In this document: positions 41,779 to 51,253 of the stretch, one piece after another
Numbering within the stretch: the stretch's first letter is position 1
Layout: each line of letters opens with the position of its first letter
Assembly (NCBI GenBank): GCA_030668485.1
Contig: DAOUTW010000010.1
Coordinates: 1 to 64,000, forward strand
DNA length: 64,000 bases
DNA from: Candidatus Zixiibacteriota bacterium
GTDB taxonomy: Bacteria > Zixibacteria > MSB-5A5 > GN15 > JAAZOE01
Reading direction: 5' to 3'
Translations under genes and position numbers: made by a program
Notes under the pieces: model-generated
Seen by the model: only the letters and a program-made list of their open reading frames with translations
The model's database searches: none
What the model was told of the DNA's origin: nothing

Positions 41779-44202
41779 CTATTCCTCCTGAGACATCCCA
41801 GGCGGTATAATCTTCATCCGGTAAGTGGCCTCTTTTTCGACATCCTCGCGGTCGAGCAGAAACGGCCGGTATTCGACCTTGCGCCACAGTTCCACCTGAT
41901 CGGCATAGTGGTCACTCATGAAATTCCCCGAAATCCCGGCAGGAATAATGCGCAGAGAATTCTTCATATTGCCCAGATCGAATATGTGACGCTGGGAAGC
42001 GCCAGCCAGCATGGCATACGGTTCGGTCAGGCGATACAGACCGGGGTTGACACTATGCGACCCTCCGCCGACCGGGAACGGCCCGACATTCATTATTTTG
42101 CCCAATATCGGTATTTGGCGCCCGATAGGATGGAACAGCGTCAGAGTATGCAGTTTGCCCCATGTCCAGTCATCGATATTTTCTCCAAGCGTCAGGCCGA
42201 GATATTCGATGGCTCCGGCAAAGGCGGAAGAGAGAACCGCGTCAAGATTTTCAACCGGATCGGTGGCAGGATTATCAAACCATTCCGACTGCCCCTTTTC
42301 CAATAGACCATTGATGGCGTTGTGGACGATAAATGAATTGGACAGCCAGTTGTTATATAGCGAATCGCCCAATCTTTCTTGGAAAACGGCCTCGATGGTA
42401 TTTTGGAGAGTGACATGAAAAATAGCCGGAGCGACTTTATCGGCGTCGGCGACATAATTCCAATCCTTGATTACCTGCAGGGCCTGCTTTTGAAGTACGG
42501 GCAATTCCTGCGAACTCAGAGCCGATACGATACGTGGAACCCAGTTTTCCGCCATGACCATATAAAGGTCGGCCTGCATCCGCTTGAAATCGTCAACTCC
42601 CAGTTTTTCTTTCTCATTGAGCATTCTGGTGATCCTGATAATCCGATCGGGGGGAGCGTAATAAGTTGAGATTGTATGGGGGGAATCATTACCGGTATGG
42701 CGATTATTGGCCGAGGCGATCCATCCCTGTTCGGGGTTTTTCATATGGGGTTGCTGATCGGTCGGAACATAGCCGGACCATTCATGTTGTCCGTCCCATC
42801 CGGGGAGCAGTTGCCCGGCATCGAAACCATCGCGGATCGGAATACCGACGGCTGCCCAGAACCCGATATTCCCCTGGTCATCGGCATAAACCCAGTTTTG
42901 CCCCGGACATTTATACAGCGCGGCGGCCTGTTCCATATCATCGATATTTTTGGCCCGGTTGGCCAGGTAAAGCGCCTGCGCCTCGCGGTTGAAATCGACC
43001 ACTGTCCATCGCATAGCGATTGGACTCGCCGGCGGTTCCTCCATCCTGATAATATCGTCGATGATAACGCCGTGTCGAGTCATCCTGATTTCAATCGGCA
43101 CCGGTTCGCCATTGCGGACCGTTATAGTATCATGTCGGATGACAATATCTTCCCATTGCCCCATATACTCGTATTGGGTGGAGTCATCCGGGTTGATTTT
43201 TTCGATATAATAGTCGGCATCGTCGGCCATGACATTGGTAAAACCCCAGGCGACATGCTCGTTGGCTCCGGCGATGATCACCGGTACACCAGGAAGGACG
43301 ACGCCGGAGACATTCATGTTCGGTGTGACCAGATGAGCTTCATACCAGATCCCGGGAATAATCAATCCCAGGTGCATGTCGTTGGCCAGAAGCGGCATCC
43401 CGGTTTGAGATTTTTTTCCGGAAACGACCCAGTTATTGCTGGCGCCGCGAACCACCGCGCCGGTAAGTTCCCGCGCTTTCCGGATCGTGCTCAGCAGCTT
43501 GGTTTTTCCCCGCCCCAGAGCTTCGGGCGGGAGGATGGTCGGATCGCCAGCCGAATAGTCGTCGAATATTTCGGCAGCCATCTCTATCCCAACCTTGTCG
43601 GCGATGGCGGAATGGGTAAGTTCGGCATTGAAGGAGAAATTGAGGGCCCATGCCATGTAATAAAGCGAGGCCAATTCATCGGCGGCCGTCCAGTACTCCG
43701 GTTGATTACCCAATAATGAAAACTCGAATGGCAGTTGCTCCTCATGATTGGCGAGATAATGATTTATGCCCGAAGCATAAGCCTCCATCACCGACGTCAC
43801 CTCGGGAGGTAAATCGGCAAACATATCCTCGAGAGATTTTCTGGCGGTGATAGTACGAAACATCCGGTCGATATCGACGAACTCCTCGCCCAGAGCCTCG
43901 GCCAACCGCCCCCGGATCGAACGGCGAATCAATTCCATCTGGAAAAGGCGGTCCTGGGCTGTGCAATAACCGAGAGCAAAGGCGGCGTCTTCATCGGTGG
44001 ATGCGTATATATGGGGCATTCCGAAGGAATCGCGGATTATTTCTATTTCGCCATCGACACCGGTGACAATGATTTCTCCGTTGTATTCAGGCAGAGTCGA
44101 GCGCAGGTAGACATACACTCCAACGGATATGGAGACAATCAGCACCAGAACCAGGCCGGCGGCCCATTTGAAAATCTTCTTGCCTTTGCTTCCCGATTTC
44201 AT
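41779..44202 (-). CDS. Penicillin acylase family (S45) amidase
   Basis: 807 residues from the ATG at 44202 with AAGGA upstream. One N-terminal membrane segment (about 10-30), so the enzyme should act outside the cytoplasm. The family's Ntn-hydrolase layout is clear: an alpha chain (about 35-255) with GFGMPHIYA-like block DSFGMPHIYASTDEDAAFALGY, and a beta chain that starts at the Ser of GASNNWVV (about 260), the autocatalytic cleavage site and nucleophile. NDMHLGLIIPGIWYEAHL and the later RFVADLGN-like end (HIFDLGNMKNSLRIIPAGISGN) follow. Members cleave N-acyl bonds in penicillins, acyl-homoserine lactones or other amides; the substrate here cannot be told. Promoter at 44245-44272. Confidence 0.92.
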   Translation of the reverse strand: MKSGSKGKKIFKWAAGLVLVLIVSISVGVYVYLRSTLPEYNGEIIVTGVDGEIEIIRDSFGMPHIYASTDEDAAFALGYCTAQDRLFQMELIRRSIRGRLAEALGEEFVDIDRMFRTITARKSLEDMFADLPPEVTSVMEAYASGINHYLANHEEQLPFEFSLLGNQPEYWTAADELASLYYMAWALNFSFNAELTHSAIADKVGIEMAAEIFDDYSAGDPTILPPEALGRGKTKLLSTIRKARELTGAVVRGASNNWVVSGKKSQTGMPLLANDMHLGLIIPGIWYEAHLVTPNMNVSGVVLPGVPVIIAGANEHVAWGFTNVMADDADYYIEKINPDDSTQYEYMGQWEDIVIRHDTITVRNGEPVPIEIRMTRHGVIIDDIIRMEEPPASPIAMRWTVVDFNREAQALYLANRAKNIDDMEQAAALYKCPGQNWVYADDQGNIGFWAAVGIPIRDGFDAGQLLPGWDGQHEWSGYVPTDQQPHMKNPEQGWIASANNRHTGNDSPHTISTYYAPPDRIIRITRMLNEKEKLGVDDFKRMQADLYMVMAENWVPRIVSALSSQELPVLQKQALQVIKDWNYVADADKVAPAIFHVTLQNTIEAVFQERLGDSLYNNWLSNSFIVHNAINGLLEKGQSEWFDNPATDPVENLDAVLSSAFAGAIEYLGLTLGENIDDWTWGKLHTLTLFHPIGRQIPILGKIMNVGPFPVGGGSHSVNPGLYRLTEPYAMLAGASQRHIFDLGNMKNSLRIIPAGISGNFMSDHYADQVELWRKVEYRPFLLDREDVEKEATYRMKIIPPGMSQEE

Positions 44203-44244
44203 TGACAAATTCCTTATTACAAATGACAGCAGCAACAATCTGCC

Positions 44245-44272
44245 TTAATATCTTAAGGCCCAAGATTGTCAA
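44245..44272 (-). promoter_or_regulatory. Predicted promoter TTGACA-16-TATTAA
   Basis: Minus strand, 42 bases before the acylase start. Confidence 0.6.
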
Positions 44273-44423
44273 ATCAGGTTCAATTGGCAAGAAGTATAAG
44301 CCCCTAAATCAAGATTGCCGATATTTTCCGCTTTTATAAATCAGAACCATTGATATATTACTGTAGAGACTGATTACACCCATAACCGCCCCTCACAGGT
44401 TACCTTCGGACGGGAGAGTTATA

Positions 44424-47400
44424 ATGAAAAAAGTTCTACTGGCGTTTATCTGTATATCAATAATGACTGCTGCTGCTCATAGTGCGGATCTTTATCGGGT
44501 CTGGGTGGGTAGCGAAACGGATGCCGATCAACTCCGGGAAACCGGGGTCGAGGCGATTGCCAGGGTGAATGACGGATATCTGGTACTGACCGATCGGGTA
44601 TCTTCTGAGGCGCTTGAAAATTCCGATTTGAAAATAGAGCTTGTTGCTTTGTCCCTGGAAAAGGACAACCTGGCTATTGATATGGATCATGACCGGAGCA
44701 AGAGCGCCCGCCTTCCCGTCCTGTTTGAAGAAAACCATCTGCGCTTGTTTCAGGTGACAACGGATTACTGGATGCGATCCGAGGTGGAGGATCAGTTGGC
44801 TCCGGTACTGGTAGAGAATTTGCCGATTACCTACACCAAAACGATGATTTACAATCCTCGGGCAGCAACCGGAATCGCCGACCTCGATTCACTTATCGGC
44901 CTTATTAGTCAGGATTCCCTCGATTCATATAGCCACCGGCTGGAAGCCTTTTACCGGAGATGGGCCGGCACCGATTCGATGATGGCCGCCTCCGCTTGGA
45001 TTAAGTCAAAATTTGAATCTTTCGGCTATGATTCGGTCGTTTTCGACTCGTTCACTTTTTACAATTCCACCCATGGAGTGCGGCAATGCCGTAATGTTGT
45101 CGTGACCAAGGTTGGCAGTCGTCATCCTGAATGGGAAATTGTTGTCGGGGGGCATATGGATGCCGGGCAAGTATCACCCGGCGCTGATGATAATGGCTCC
45201 GGAACTGTCGGGACACTTGAAATTGCCCGGGTCCTCGCCAATATCGACACCGACGTAACCTTCCGGTTTATTACCTTCGATGGGGAAGAATGGGGGCTTT
45301 ACGGGTCATGGCACTATGCTAACCGTGCTCTGGCTCGCGGCGATAATATCATCTACATGCTCAACATGGATATGATCGCTCATTACACCAACGATGCTCA
45401 GGCCAACTTGTATTATGGTTCCGAAACGACTTTTTCGGAATTATGGGCCGATTTGGCCGATTCTCTGGTTGGGATTACCGCCCAGTTCAATGGTTCTTCG
45501 GGCGGTTCCGATCATTACCCGTTCACCCAGAATGGGTTTCAGGCCACTTTTGTCCAAGAATACCATTTTTCAGATGTTTACCATACGGTACAAGACAGCA
45601 CCGTTTATCTGAATTACGAATATATGACAAGGATGGTCAAGGCTTCGCTAGCGACCGCTTATACCGTTAACGTGCTGCCGCCCCCGGTGATCGTAACCTC
45701 CATCATCGATGGCGGCGACGGACAATCGCTGCAATTGAACTGGGTGCCGATGGATCCGGAACGGATCGACCATTACTGGATATATCATTGGCCGGACGGT
45801 ACTTCGGATATCGACTCAACATATATTTCGGGAACCGAATCATCCGGTCTGGTAACCGGATTGACCGACGGACAACTTTATGGCTTCTATGTCCTGCCAT
45901 TCAATGCCGATGGCGTGACCTCGGCTGAATACGATATCGTTTATGGTACTCCGGCCTCGATCCCGGTGCCAATTACCGGGCTTTCGGCGATGCCGGTCAG
46001 GTATGGCATCGCACTCACCTGGGCTCCAAACTCCGAACTTGATATTGATCATTATCGCATTTTCCGGGATGATAATCTGCTTCCCGATCTGGTTTATGAT
46101 ACGATCTTTGTCGATGACGACGCCGGGTTGGGCAAGAATATTCACTCTTACCGGGTCTTTGCCGTCGATATCGACGGTAACCCGGGCGATGACCTTGCCG
46201 GGGGAACGGTGTCATCCAAGGCGGCCGGGCTGGACGATGGGCGGATTCTGGCCATTAACAGGTCACATACCTCGACGGGTGATTTCCTGGTTGACGAGAC
46301 CGTCACCGGTGAATATATGCGTCAGGCGCTGACCGGATTCGATTATGATTACTATTCCGATACTGCGCATCAGGAGATGGATAAGATCAGCAGCCTGAGC
46401 CTGTATGATATGATCGATTATGAGTTGGTAATTATCGGTGGTGAATCGGCGCGGCTGGACGATCTGGGTGATGCAGCCACCATGGGCGGACGGCTGGATA
46501 CCCTGGCCTATTACCTGTCGATAGGCGGTAAGGTGATCGTATTCGGGCGCTGGGGTGAACTCGATTTCGAGGCGATCTATACTTATGATCCGGAATCGCA
46601 GAACTATGCCTATAATCAGTATTTCGGCATCGCTGCTCGCCATCTGGTCCTAACATCATCGTCAGGCGCCGAACTTCAGTCCGACCTCATTGGAGGTAAT
46701 GCACAGATTCCCGGATATCCCGATCTGACCTGGGATTCGGCGGCGACGGTCAACCATTCGATACCGTCATATACCGATGTTTCCGGGATACCTTGCATCA
46801 GCTATCCGACCCTAGATCAGCCGGGGATCGAAATCCTGTATACCTATAATTCATCCGATGACGGCGGTTCAACCGAGGGGCAGCCGATGGCCTGGCGCAA
46901 TCCGGGTCCCGATTATCAATATGTTTATTTCGAAATGCCACTGTCATTTATGGAGCGCGATGCGGCTATAATGGTCCTGGGTCGAGCGGTACTCGATTTC
47001 GGGTTTTCCTCGGGCAAGACGGTTTGCGCGGATACGGCCGATGTCTGGGCGACACCTGATGATACGGTCCATATCTACCTGGGCAACCTGACGGGGGGCT
47101 ATTCGACGCTGGATGTAGATCCGAGTTCGATTCTGGTCAACGGTACGGTGGTTCCCGTCCTTACGGCAGGGGTGTGGACTCATCCCGAATTTGAGGGCGA
47201 GGTCATGAAGATTTCCGTCTTGTCGACCGATCTGGCCGAAACATATGGTGAGATCATTGGTTATGATCACGCCGAGAACTATACTGTATCATGGAATTTC
47301 TATCTTGAGGAAGAACAGCAGTCACTTATTGGAGATGTGACCGTCAACGGTTACTTGTGTGGCGATGCCAACACCGATGGCGCCGTGAATGTCGGCGATG

Positions 47401-47558
47401 CCGTATGGATCATCCAATGGGTGTTTGGCAGCGGTCCCGATCCTTATCCATATCTGGCAGCCGACGCAAACGGCGATGGTCAACCGAATGTGGGAGATGC
47501 CGTTTACCTCATAAATTATATTTTTTCCGGCGGCCCGGCTCCAGATTGTCCTCAATAG
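44424..47558 (+). CDS. Exported M28 metallopeptidase with shared chassis and dockerin (array member 1)
   Basis: 1044 residues. Signal peptide about 1-20. N-terminal region (21-140) opens DLYRVWVGSETDADQLRETG and may be a prodomain. The M28 domain (about 150-415) has all expected zinc ligands: VGGHMDAG, GADDNGSG, DGEEWGL, MLNMDMIAHY and VYHTVQD. Two fibronectin-III-like domains (about 425-600) follow. The shared chassis begins at GRILAINRS (about 605), includes [34 protein letters not shown] and [10 protein letters not shown] (about 835), then a beta domain (about 885-970, IYLGNLTGGYSTLDVDPSS). Dockerin at 980-1044. The same C-terminal 620 residues occur in the next two genes with other heads. 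I expect an aminopeptidase acting on extracellular peptides and attached by its dockerin. Confidence 0.9.
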   Translation: MKKVLLAFICISIMTAAAHSADLYRVWVGSETDADQLRETGVEAIARVNDGYLVLTDRVSSEALENSDLKIELVALSLEKDNLAIDMDHDRSKSARLPVLFEENHLRLFQVTTDYWMRSEVEDQLAPVLVENLPITYTKTMIYNPRAATGIADLDSLIGLISQDSLDSYSHRLEAFYRRWAGTDSMMAASAWIKSKFESFGYDSVVFDSFTFYNSTHGVRQCRNVVVTKVGSRHPEWEIVVGGHMDAGQVSPGADDNGSGTVGTLEIARVLANIDTDVTFRFITFDGEEWGLYGSWHYANRALARGDNIIYMLNMDMIAHYTNDAQANLYYGSETTFSELWADLADSLVGITAQFNGSSGGSDHYPFTQNGFQATFVQEYHFSDVYHTVQDSTVYLNYEYMTRMVKASLATAYTVNVLPPPVIVTSIIDGGDGQSLQLNWVPMDPERIDHYWIYHWPDGTSDIDSTYISGTESSGLVTGLTDGQLYGFYVLPFNADGVTSAEYDIVYGTPASIPVPITGLSAMPVRYGIALTWAPNSELDIDHYRIFRDDNLLPDLVYDTIFVDDDAGLGKNIHSYRVFAVDIDGNPGDDLAGGTVSSKAAGLDDGRILAINRSHTSTGDFLVDETVTGEYMRQALTGFDYDYYSDTAHQEMDKISSLSLYDMIDYELVIIGGESARLDDLGDAATMGGRLDTLAYYLSIGGKVIVFGRWGELDFEAIYTYDPESQNYAYNQYFGIAARHLVLTSSSGAELQSDLIGGNAQIPGYPDLTWDSAATVNHSIPSYTDVSGIPCISYPTLDQPGIEILYTYNSSDDGGSTEGQPMAWRNPGPDYQYVYFEMPLSFMERDAAIMVLGRAVLDFGFSSGKTVCADTADVWATPDDTVHIYLGNLTGGYSTLDVDPSSILVNGTVVPVLTAGVWTHPEFEGEVMKISVLSTDLAETYGEIIGYDHAENYTVSWNFYLEEEQQSLIGDVTVNGYLCGDANTDGAVNVGDAVWIIQWVFGSGPDPYPYLAADANGDGQPNVGDAVYLINYIFSGGPAPDCPQ

Positions 47559-47583
47559 AAAACAATTACAGAGATATCTGAAG

Positions 47584-47610
47584 GAGCCGGCTGTTGCCGG
47601 CTCTTTTTTT
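47584..47610 (+). terminator. Intrinsic terminator
   Basis: GAGCCGGC-TGTT-GCCGGCTC and seven T, after array member 1; each array gene therefore has its own transcript. Confidence 0.93.
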
Positions 47611-47670
47611 GGCTATTTGCTTTGCACAATGGAATGCGATCGTCGTCATTAAATAAAAAGTGTTGAATAC

Positions 47671-47698
47671 TTGACTAACGTGGATAATATTGTATATT
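47671..47698 (+). promoter_or_regulatory. Predicted promoter TTGACT-16-TATATT
   Basis: About 90 bases before the start of the C1A peptidase gene. Confidence 0.7.
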
Positions 47699-47791
47699 AA
47701 ATTGACCATACACCAGAGTTGCTCGACAACCTGTCGAGCCTTCTCGCCTGGGAATTGATTATTTAAGATGGCATAAAATCCGGGAGGTAAT

Positions 47792-50700
47792 ATGAGACAT
47801 TATGGGGAAATTATACTGTATTTGGTGGCGGTTCTGTGCATCACGGCAGTTCTGGTTTCAGCTCAGGCAAAACTGCCCAGCAGTTTCGATTTGAGAGACT
47901 ATGACGGTCATAATTATGTGACCTCAATAAAAAGCCAGTCGGGTGGCACCTGTTGGACTCATGGTACTATGGCTTCCATCGAAAGCAATCTGCTGATGAC
48001 CGGCAATTGGCTCGCCGCCGGTGAGAGCGGGGAGCCGAACCTGGCCGAATATCATCTCGACTGGTGGAATGGGTTCAACGAGTTCAACAACGACGACATC
48101 GATCCTCCGTATGGCAGCGGCCTGATTGTCCATCAGGGAGGTGATTACAGGGTCTCATCAGCTTACATCACACGGGGAGAGGGGGCGGTGCGGGATATCG
48201 ATGGACAGTCATACGGCTCACCGCCCGACCGGCACGGTATGGATTACCATTATTATCATGTACGCGATATAGAATGGTATGTCGCCGAACCGGATTTGAG
48301 CAAAATCGATACCATCAAAAACGCTATTATGACTCATGGCGGCATAGCGGTGGCATTTCTTTCCGACGGTCAGTTTTTCAACTGGACCTATGTATCTCAT
48401 TATCAGCCGATGGACAGTCCCTATCCGCCGAATCATGCGGTGACGGTTATCGGTTGGAACGATTACCAGACAACCCAGGCCCCGCAGCCCGGCGCTTGGC
48501 TGGTCAAAAACAGTTGGGGTTCAAGCTGGGGAATTGGGGGTTATTTCTGGATTTCCTATTATGACAAGCATTGTTGCCAGGAACCGGAAATGGGCGCGGT
48601 ATCGTTTCAGAATGCCGAGATGATGCCATACGGTTATTTCTATAATTACACCTATGCCCACGATTACCACGGTTGGCGAGATACCAAAGAGGACTGCAGC
48701 GAGGCCTTTAATGCCTTTACGGCACGAAACGATCAGACGCTCCATGCTCTCAGTTTTTTCACCGGCACCGATAATGTGTCATATACCGCCAAAATATATG
48801 GTACCTTCGAAGGCGGCCAATTGCAGGACGAGCTTTATTCCTCAACCGGCAGCTATATCCACAGTGGTTTCCATACCATTGATCTGGAGACGTCCCTCGA
48901 CCTGAAGACGGGCGATAATTTTTATGTCTACCTGGATTTTTCTAATGGCGGACATCCCTATGACCGGACGTCGGAGGTCCCGGTATTACTGGGGGCGTCG
49001 TATCGCACAACAGTCGAATCCCGGGCCTATCCAGGTGAGAGTTATTATCGTGACGGCTCCGACTGGCTCGATCTTTATAATTGGAACTCGACGGCCAATT
49101 TCTGTATCAAGGCGATGGTCTATGAGGTGGCGCCGTTTCCGGTGCGCATAAATTCCATGTGGGATGTCGGCGACGGGCAATCGCTTATGGCCTGCTGGAA
49201 GGCCGATGATTTAACCGGAGTCGATCATTTTCAGGTATATTTTGAACCCGCCGCCGGAGGCGATCTCGATTCGGTCATGGCATCGGTATCGGATACTTCA
49301 GCTATAATTGGCGGCTTGACCGAGGGAGTTGAATATCGAGCATATGTCCTGGCTTTTGACAGCGAAGGCCGGCGGTCTCTGGCTTATGAGGAAGGCTACA
49401 ATACCCCGTATTCAATTCCGGCCAGCCCCACTTATTTATGGGTTTTACCCAGATATATGTCGATTGAACTGACCTGGGAGGCCGATAACAAGGAACTCGA
49501 TTTTTCACATTATACCCTCATTCGCGACGATGAAATCCTATCTGACATCATCACTGATTTACACCATATTGACAATGACTTCTCGCTCGGTACCGATTTT
49601 CACGATTATATAGTGGTTGCGGTCGATAGCGATGGCAATATGTCAGACACGACCGGAGTGGAACCGGTTTCGATGCGGGTGGCGACTTTGACTCCGGGGA
49701 GGATTCTGGCAGTCAATCGTTCCAATCGATCCAATCCTTATCTTGTCAATGAGGTGGTCACCGGCGAGTTCATGCGCGATGCCCTCAATGGGTATGATTA
49801 TGATTATCTGTCCGACACCGCCGCTTCGGGCGGTGACGATACTCTTTCGGTGAACCTGGTTGATATGATCGATTATGAGGTGATAATTATCGGCGGCGAA
49901 GCGGCCCGCACCGATGATTTTGCCAATGATCCCGCTTTTGGCGGCATACTCGATTCAATCGGATACTATCTGTCAATCGGGGGAAAGGTGATCATCTTTG
50001 GACGCTGGGGCAATATCACCACCGGCTCAGATATCGCCGACACCATCATCTTTGGCAGTAGCGGTTTCGATCATGGTTACAAAACCTACTTCCATATGAA
50101 TCAACGGGTGCAATGCCTGTCCAGCTTCGATGATATAACAATGTATTCCGACCTGATCGGAGCTCACAGCCAGGCCGCCGGTTATCCTGATATGGTCTGG
50201 GATTCAATGGCTTCGGTGAATCATGCCGTACCGTGGACACAGGTTACCGGCGTCCCTTGCCCCAGTTTCGGGATTCTGACCGGAGGGGAGAGTGAAATTT
50301 TGTACACCTATGATTCCGGGGACGACCTTGCTTTGACCGAGGGGCAGGTGGTCGCATGGCGCCACAGCGGCCCCGGCAGCGAATATGTTTTCTTCGAAAT
50401 GCCATTGTCGTTTATGGAGCGGAATTCGGCCAAGACGGCCCTTCAGACTGCTCTTATGGGAATGTTATCCTCCGGTTCGGCTGCTGCCTGTGTAATTGAT
50501 CCGGATACGATCAGCTTGCCGGATGGTGTGCCGTTTACCACGACGATCTGCCTTGGTGATTTCATCGAAGGATATGCCGCAGGAGATGTTGACCAAAGCA
50601 GCCTCATGATAAACGGCACTGTAGTGCCGCTGGCGGCTACGGTCCTGCCGTCGCACCCGGAATTTACCGGTGAAGCTCTCGAAATAAGCCTCTCGACCGG

Positions 50701-51031
50701 GGAACTGCTGGAAACTTACGGCATGATAATCGACACCGTCGGCAAAGTGTTTACGGTACAATGGAATTACATCGGTGAGACGACAAAACATACGGTCTAT
50801 GGCCAGATTATACTTATCGGTCAGCCATATTTGCCGGGCGATGCCAATGGAGATTTAAGCATAGATATCGGTGATGCGATATTCGTCGTCAATTATGTCT
50901 TCAAAGGCGGCCCCCCACCAGATCCGCTTGAGGCCGGGGACGCCAATTGCGATGCTTTTGTCGATGTCGGTGATGCCGTATATCTGATCAATTACATTTT
51001 CCGTGGCGGTCCGCCGCCAGGTTGCGAGTAA
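47792..51031 (+). CDS. Exported C1A papain-like peptidase with shared chassis and dockerin (array member 2)
   Basis: 1079 residues. Signal peptide about 1-25. The papain-type domain (28-255) begins almost at once ([20 protein letters not shown]), so there is no long propeptide. Catalytic residues are Cys54 (GGTCWTHGT), His215 ([13 protein letters not shown]) and Asn240 ([10 protein letters not shown]). A beta domain of about 190 residues follows (265-445, [20 protein letters not shown]), typical of bacterial C1A proteins with a lectin-like domain. Two fibronectin-III-like domains, then the chassis from [21 protein letters not shown] (about 635) through [14 protein letters not shown] and [10 protein letters not shown] (about 864), the IYLGDFI-like beta domain ([19 protein letters not shown], about 910-1000) and a dockerin (1015-1079). 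GGGAGG stands 6 bases before the ATG. Confidence 0.92.
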   Translation: MRHYGEIILYLVAVLCITAVLVSAQAKLPSSFDLRDYDGHNYVTSIKSQSGGTCWTHGTMASIESNLLMTGNWLAAGESGEPNLAEYHLDWWNGFNEFNNDDIDPPYGSGLIVHQGGDYRVSSAYITRGEGAVRDIDGQSYGSPPDRHGMDYHYYHVRDIEWYVAEPDLSKIDTIKNAIMTHGGIAVAFLSDGQFFNWTYVSHYQPMDSPYPPNHAVTVIGWNDYQTTQAPQPGAWLVKNSWGSSWGIGGYFWISYYDKHCCQEPEMGAVSFQNAEMMPYGYFYNYTYAHDYHGWRDTKEDCSEAFNAFTARNDQTLHALSFFTGTDNVSYTAKIYGTFEGGQLQDELYSSTGSYIHSGFHTIDLETSLDLKTGDNFYVYLDFSNGGHPYDRTSEVPVLLGASYRTTVESRAYPGESYYRDGSDWLDLYNWNSTANFCIKAMVYEVAPFPVRINSMWDVGDGQSLMACWKADDLTGVDHFQVYFEPAAGGDLDSVMASVSDTSAIIGGLTEGVEYRAYVLAFDSEGRRSLAYEEGYNTPYSIPASPTYLWVLPRYMSIELTWEADNKELDFSHYTLIRDDEILSDIITDLHHIDNDFSLGTDFHDYIVVAVDSDGNMSDTTGVEPVSMRVATLTPGRILAVNRSNRSNPYLVNEVVTGEFMRDALNGYDYDYLSDTAASGGDDTLSVNLVDMIDYEVIIIGGEAARTDDFANDPAFGGILDSIGYYLSIGGKVIIFGRWGNITTGSDIADTIIFGSSGFDHGYKTYFHMNQRVQCLSSFDDITMYSDLIGAHSQAAGYPDMVWDSMASVNHAVPWTQVTGVPCPSFGILTGGESEILYTYDSGDDLALTEGQVVAWRHSGPGSEYVFFEMPLSFMERNSAKTALQTALMGMLSSGSAAACVIDPDTISLPDGVPFTTTICLGDFIEGYAAGDVDQSSLMINGTVVPLAATVLPSHPEFTGEALEISLSTGELLETYGMIIDTVGKVFTVQWNYIGETTKHTVYGQIILIGQPYLPGDANGDLSIDIGDAIFVVNYVFKGGPPPDPLEAGDANCDAFVDVGDAVYLINYIFRGGPPPGCE

Positions 51032-51056
51032 ATCTCACCGTCTTATTAGTAATAAA

Positions 51057-51087
51057 GGGCCGGTTTTGGCAAGCTGGTCCTTTTTTT
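51057..51087 (+). terminator. Intrinsic terminator with wobble stem
   Basis: GGGCCGGTT-5-base loop-AAGCTGGTCC pairs with G-U wobbles, followed by seven T. Confidence 0.75.
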
Positions 51088-51178
51088 GTTGATAAAACTG
51101 CATTTCTGTCGATTCTCTGGAAAACAAGACGTGTCAATACTATAGCCAAAACCGGACTACAAATATCGGATTATATGC

Positions 51179-51206
51179 TTTACAGAAGAGACCTTTTATG
51201 TATATT
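51179..51206 (+). promoter_or_regulatory. Predicted promoter TTTACA-16-TATATT
   Basis: About 48 bases before the GTG start of array member 3. Confidence 0.6.
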
Positions 51207-51253
51207 ATGTGTGTTGTTACACCGCCGGACATACATGTCACAAGGAGACCAAA

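Noticed and set aside
41272-42306. Long plus-strand open frame of 344 codons over the NapH-like and acylase genes
   Set aside because: It crosses two well-supported minus-strand genes and the gap between them; composition is that of a shadow frame and no domain is visible.
42676-43716. Plus-strand open frame of 346 codons inside the acylase gene
   Set aside because: Entirely antisense to a gene with clear catalytic motifs; no ribosome site.
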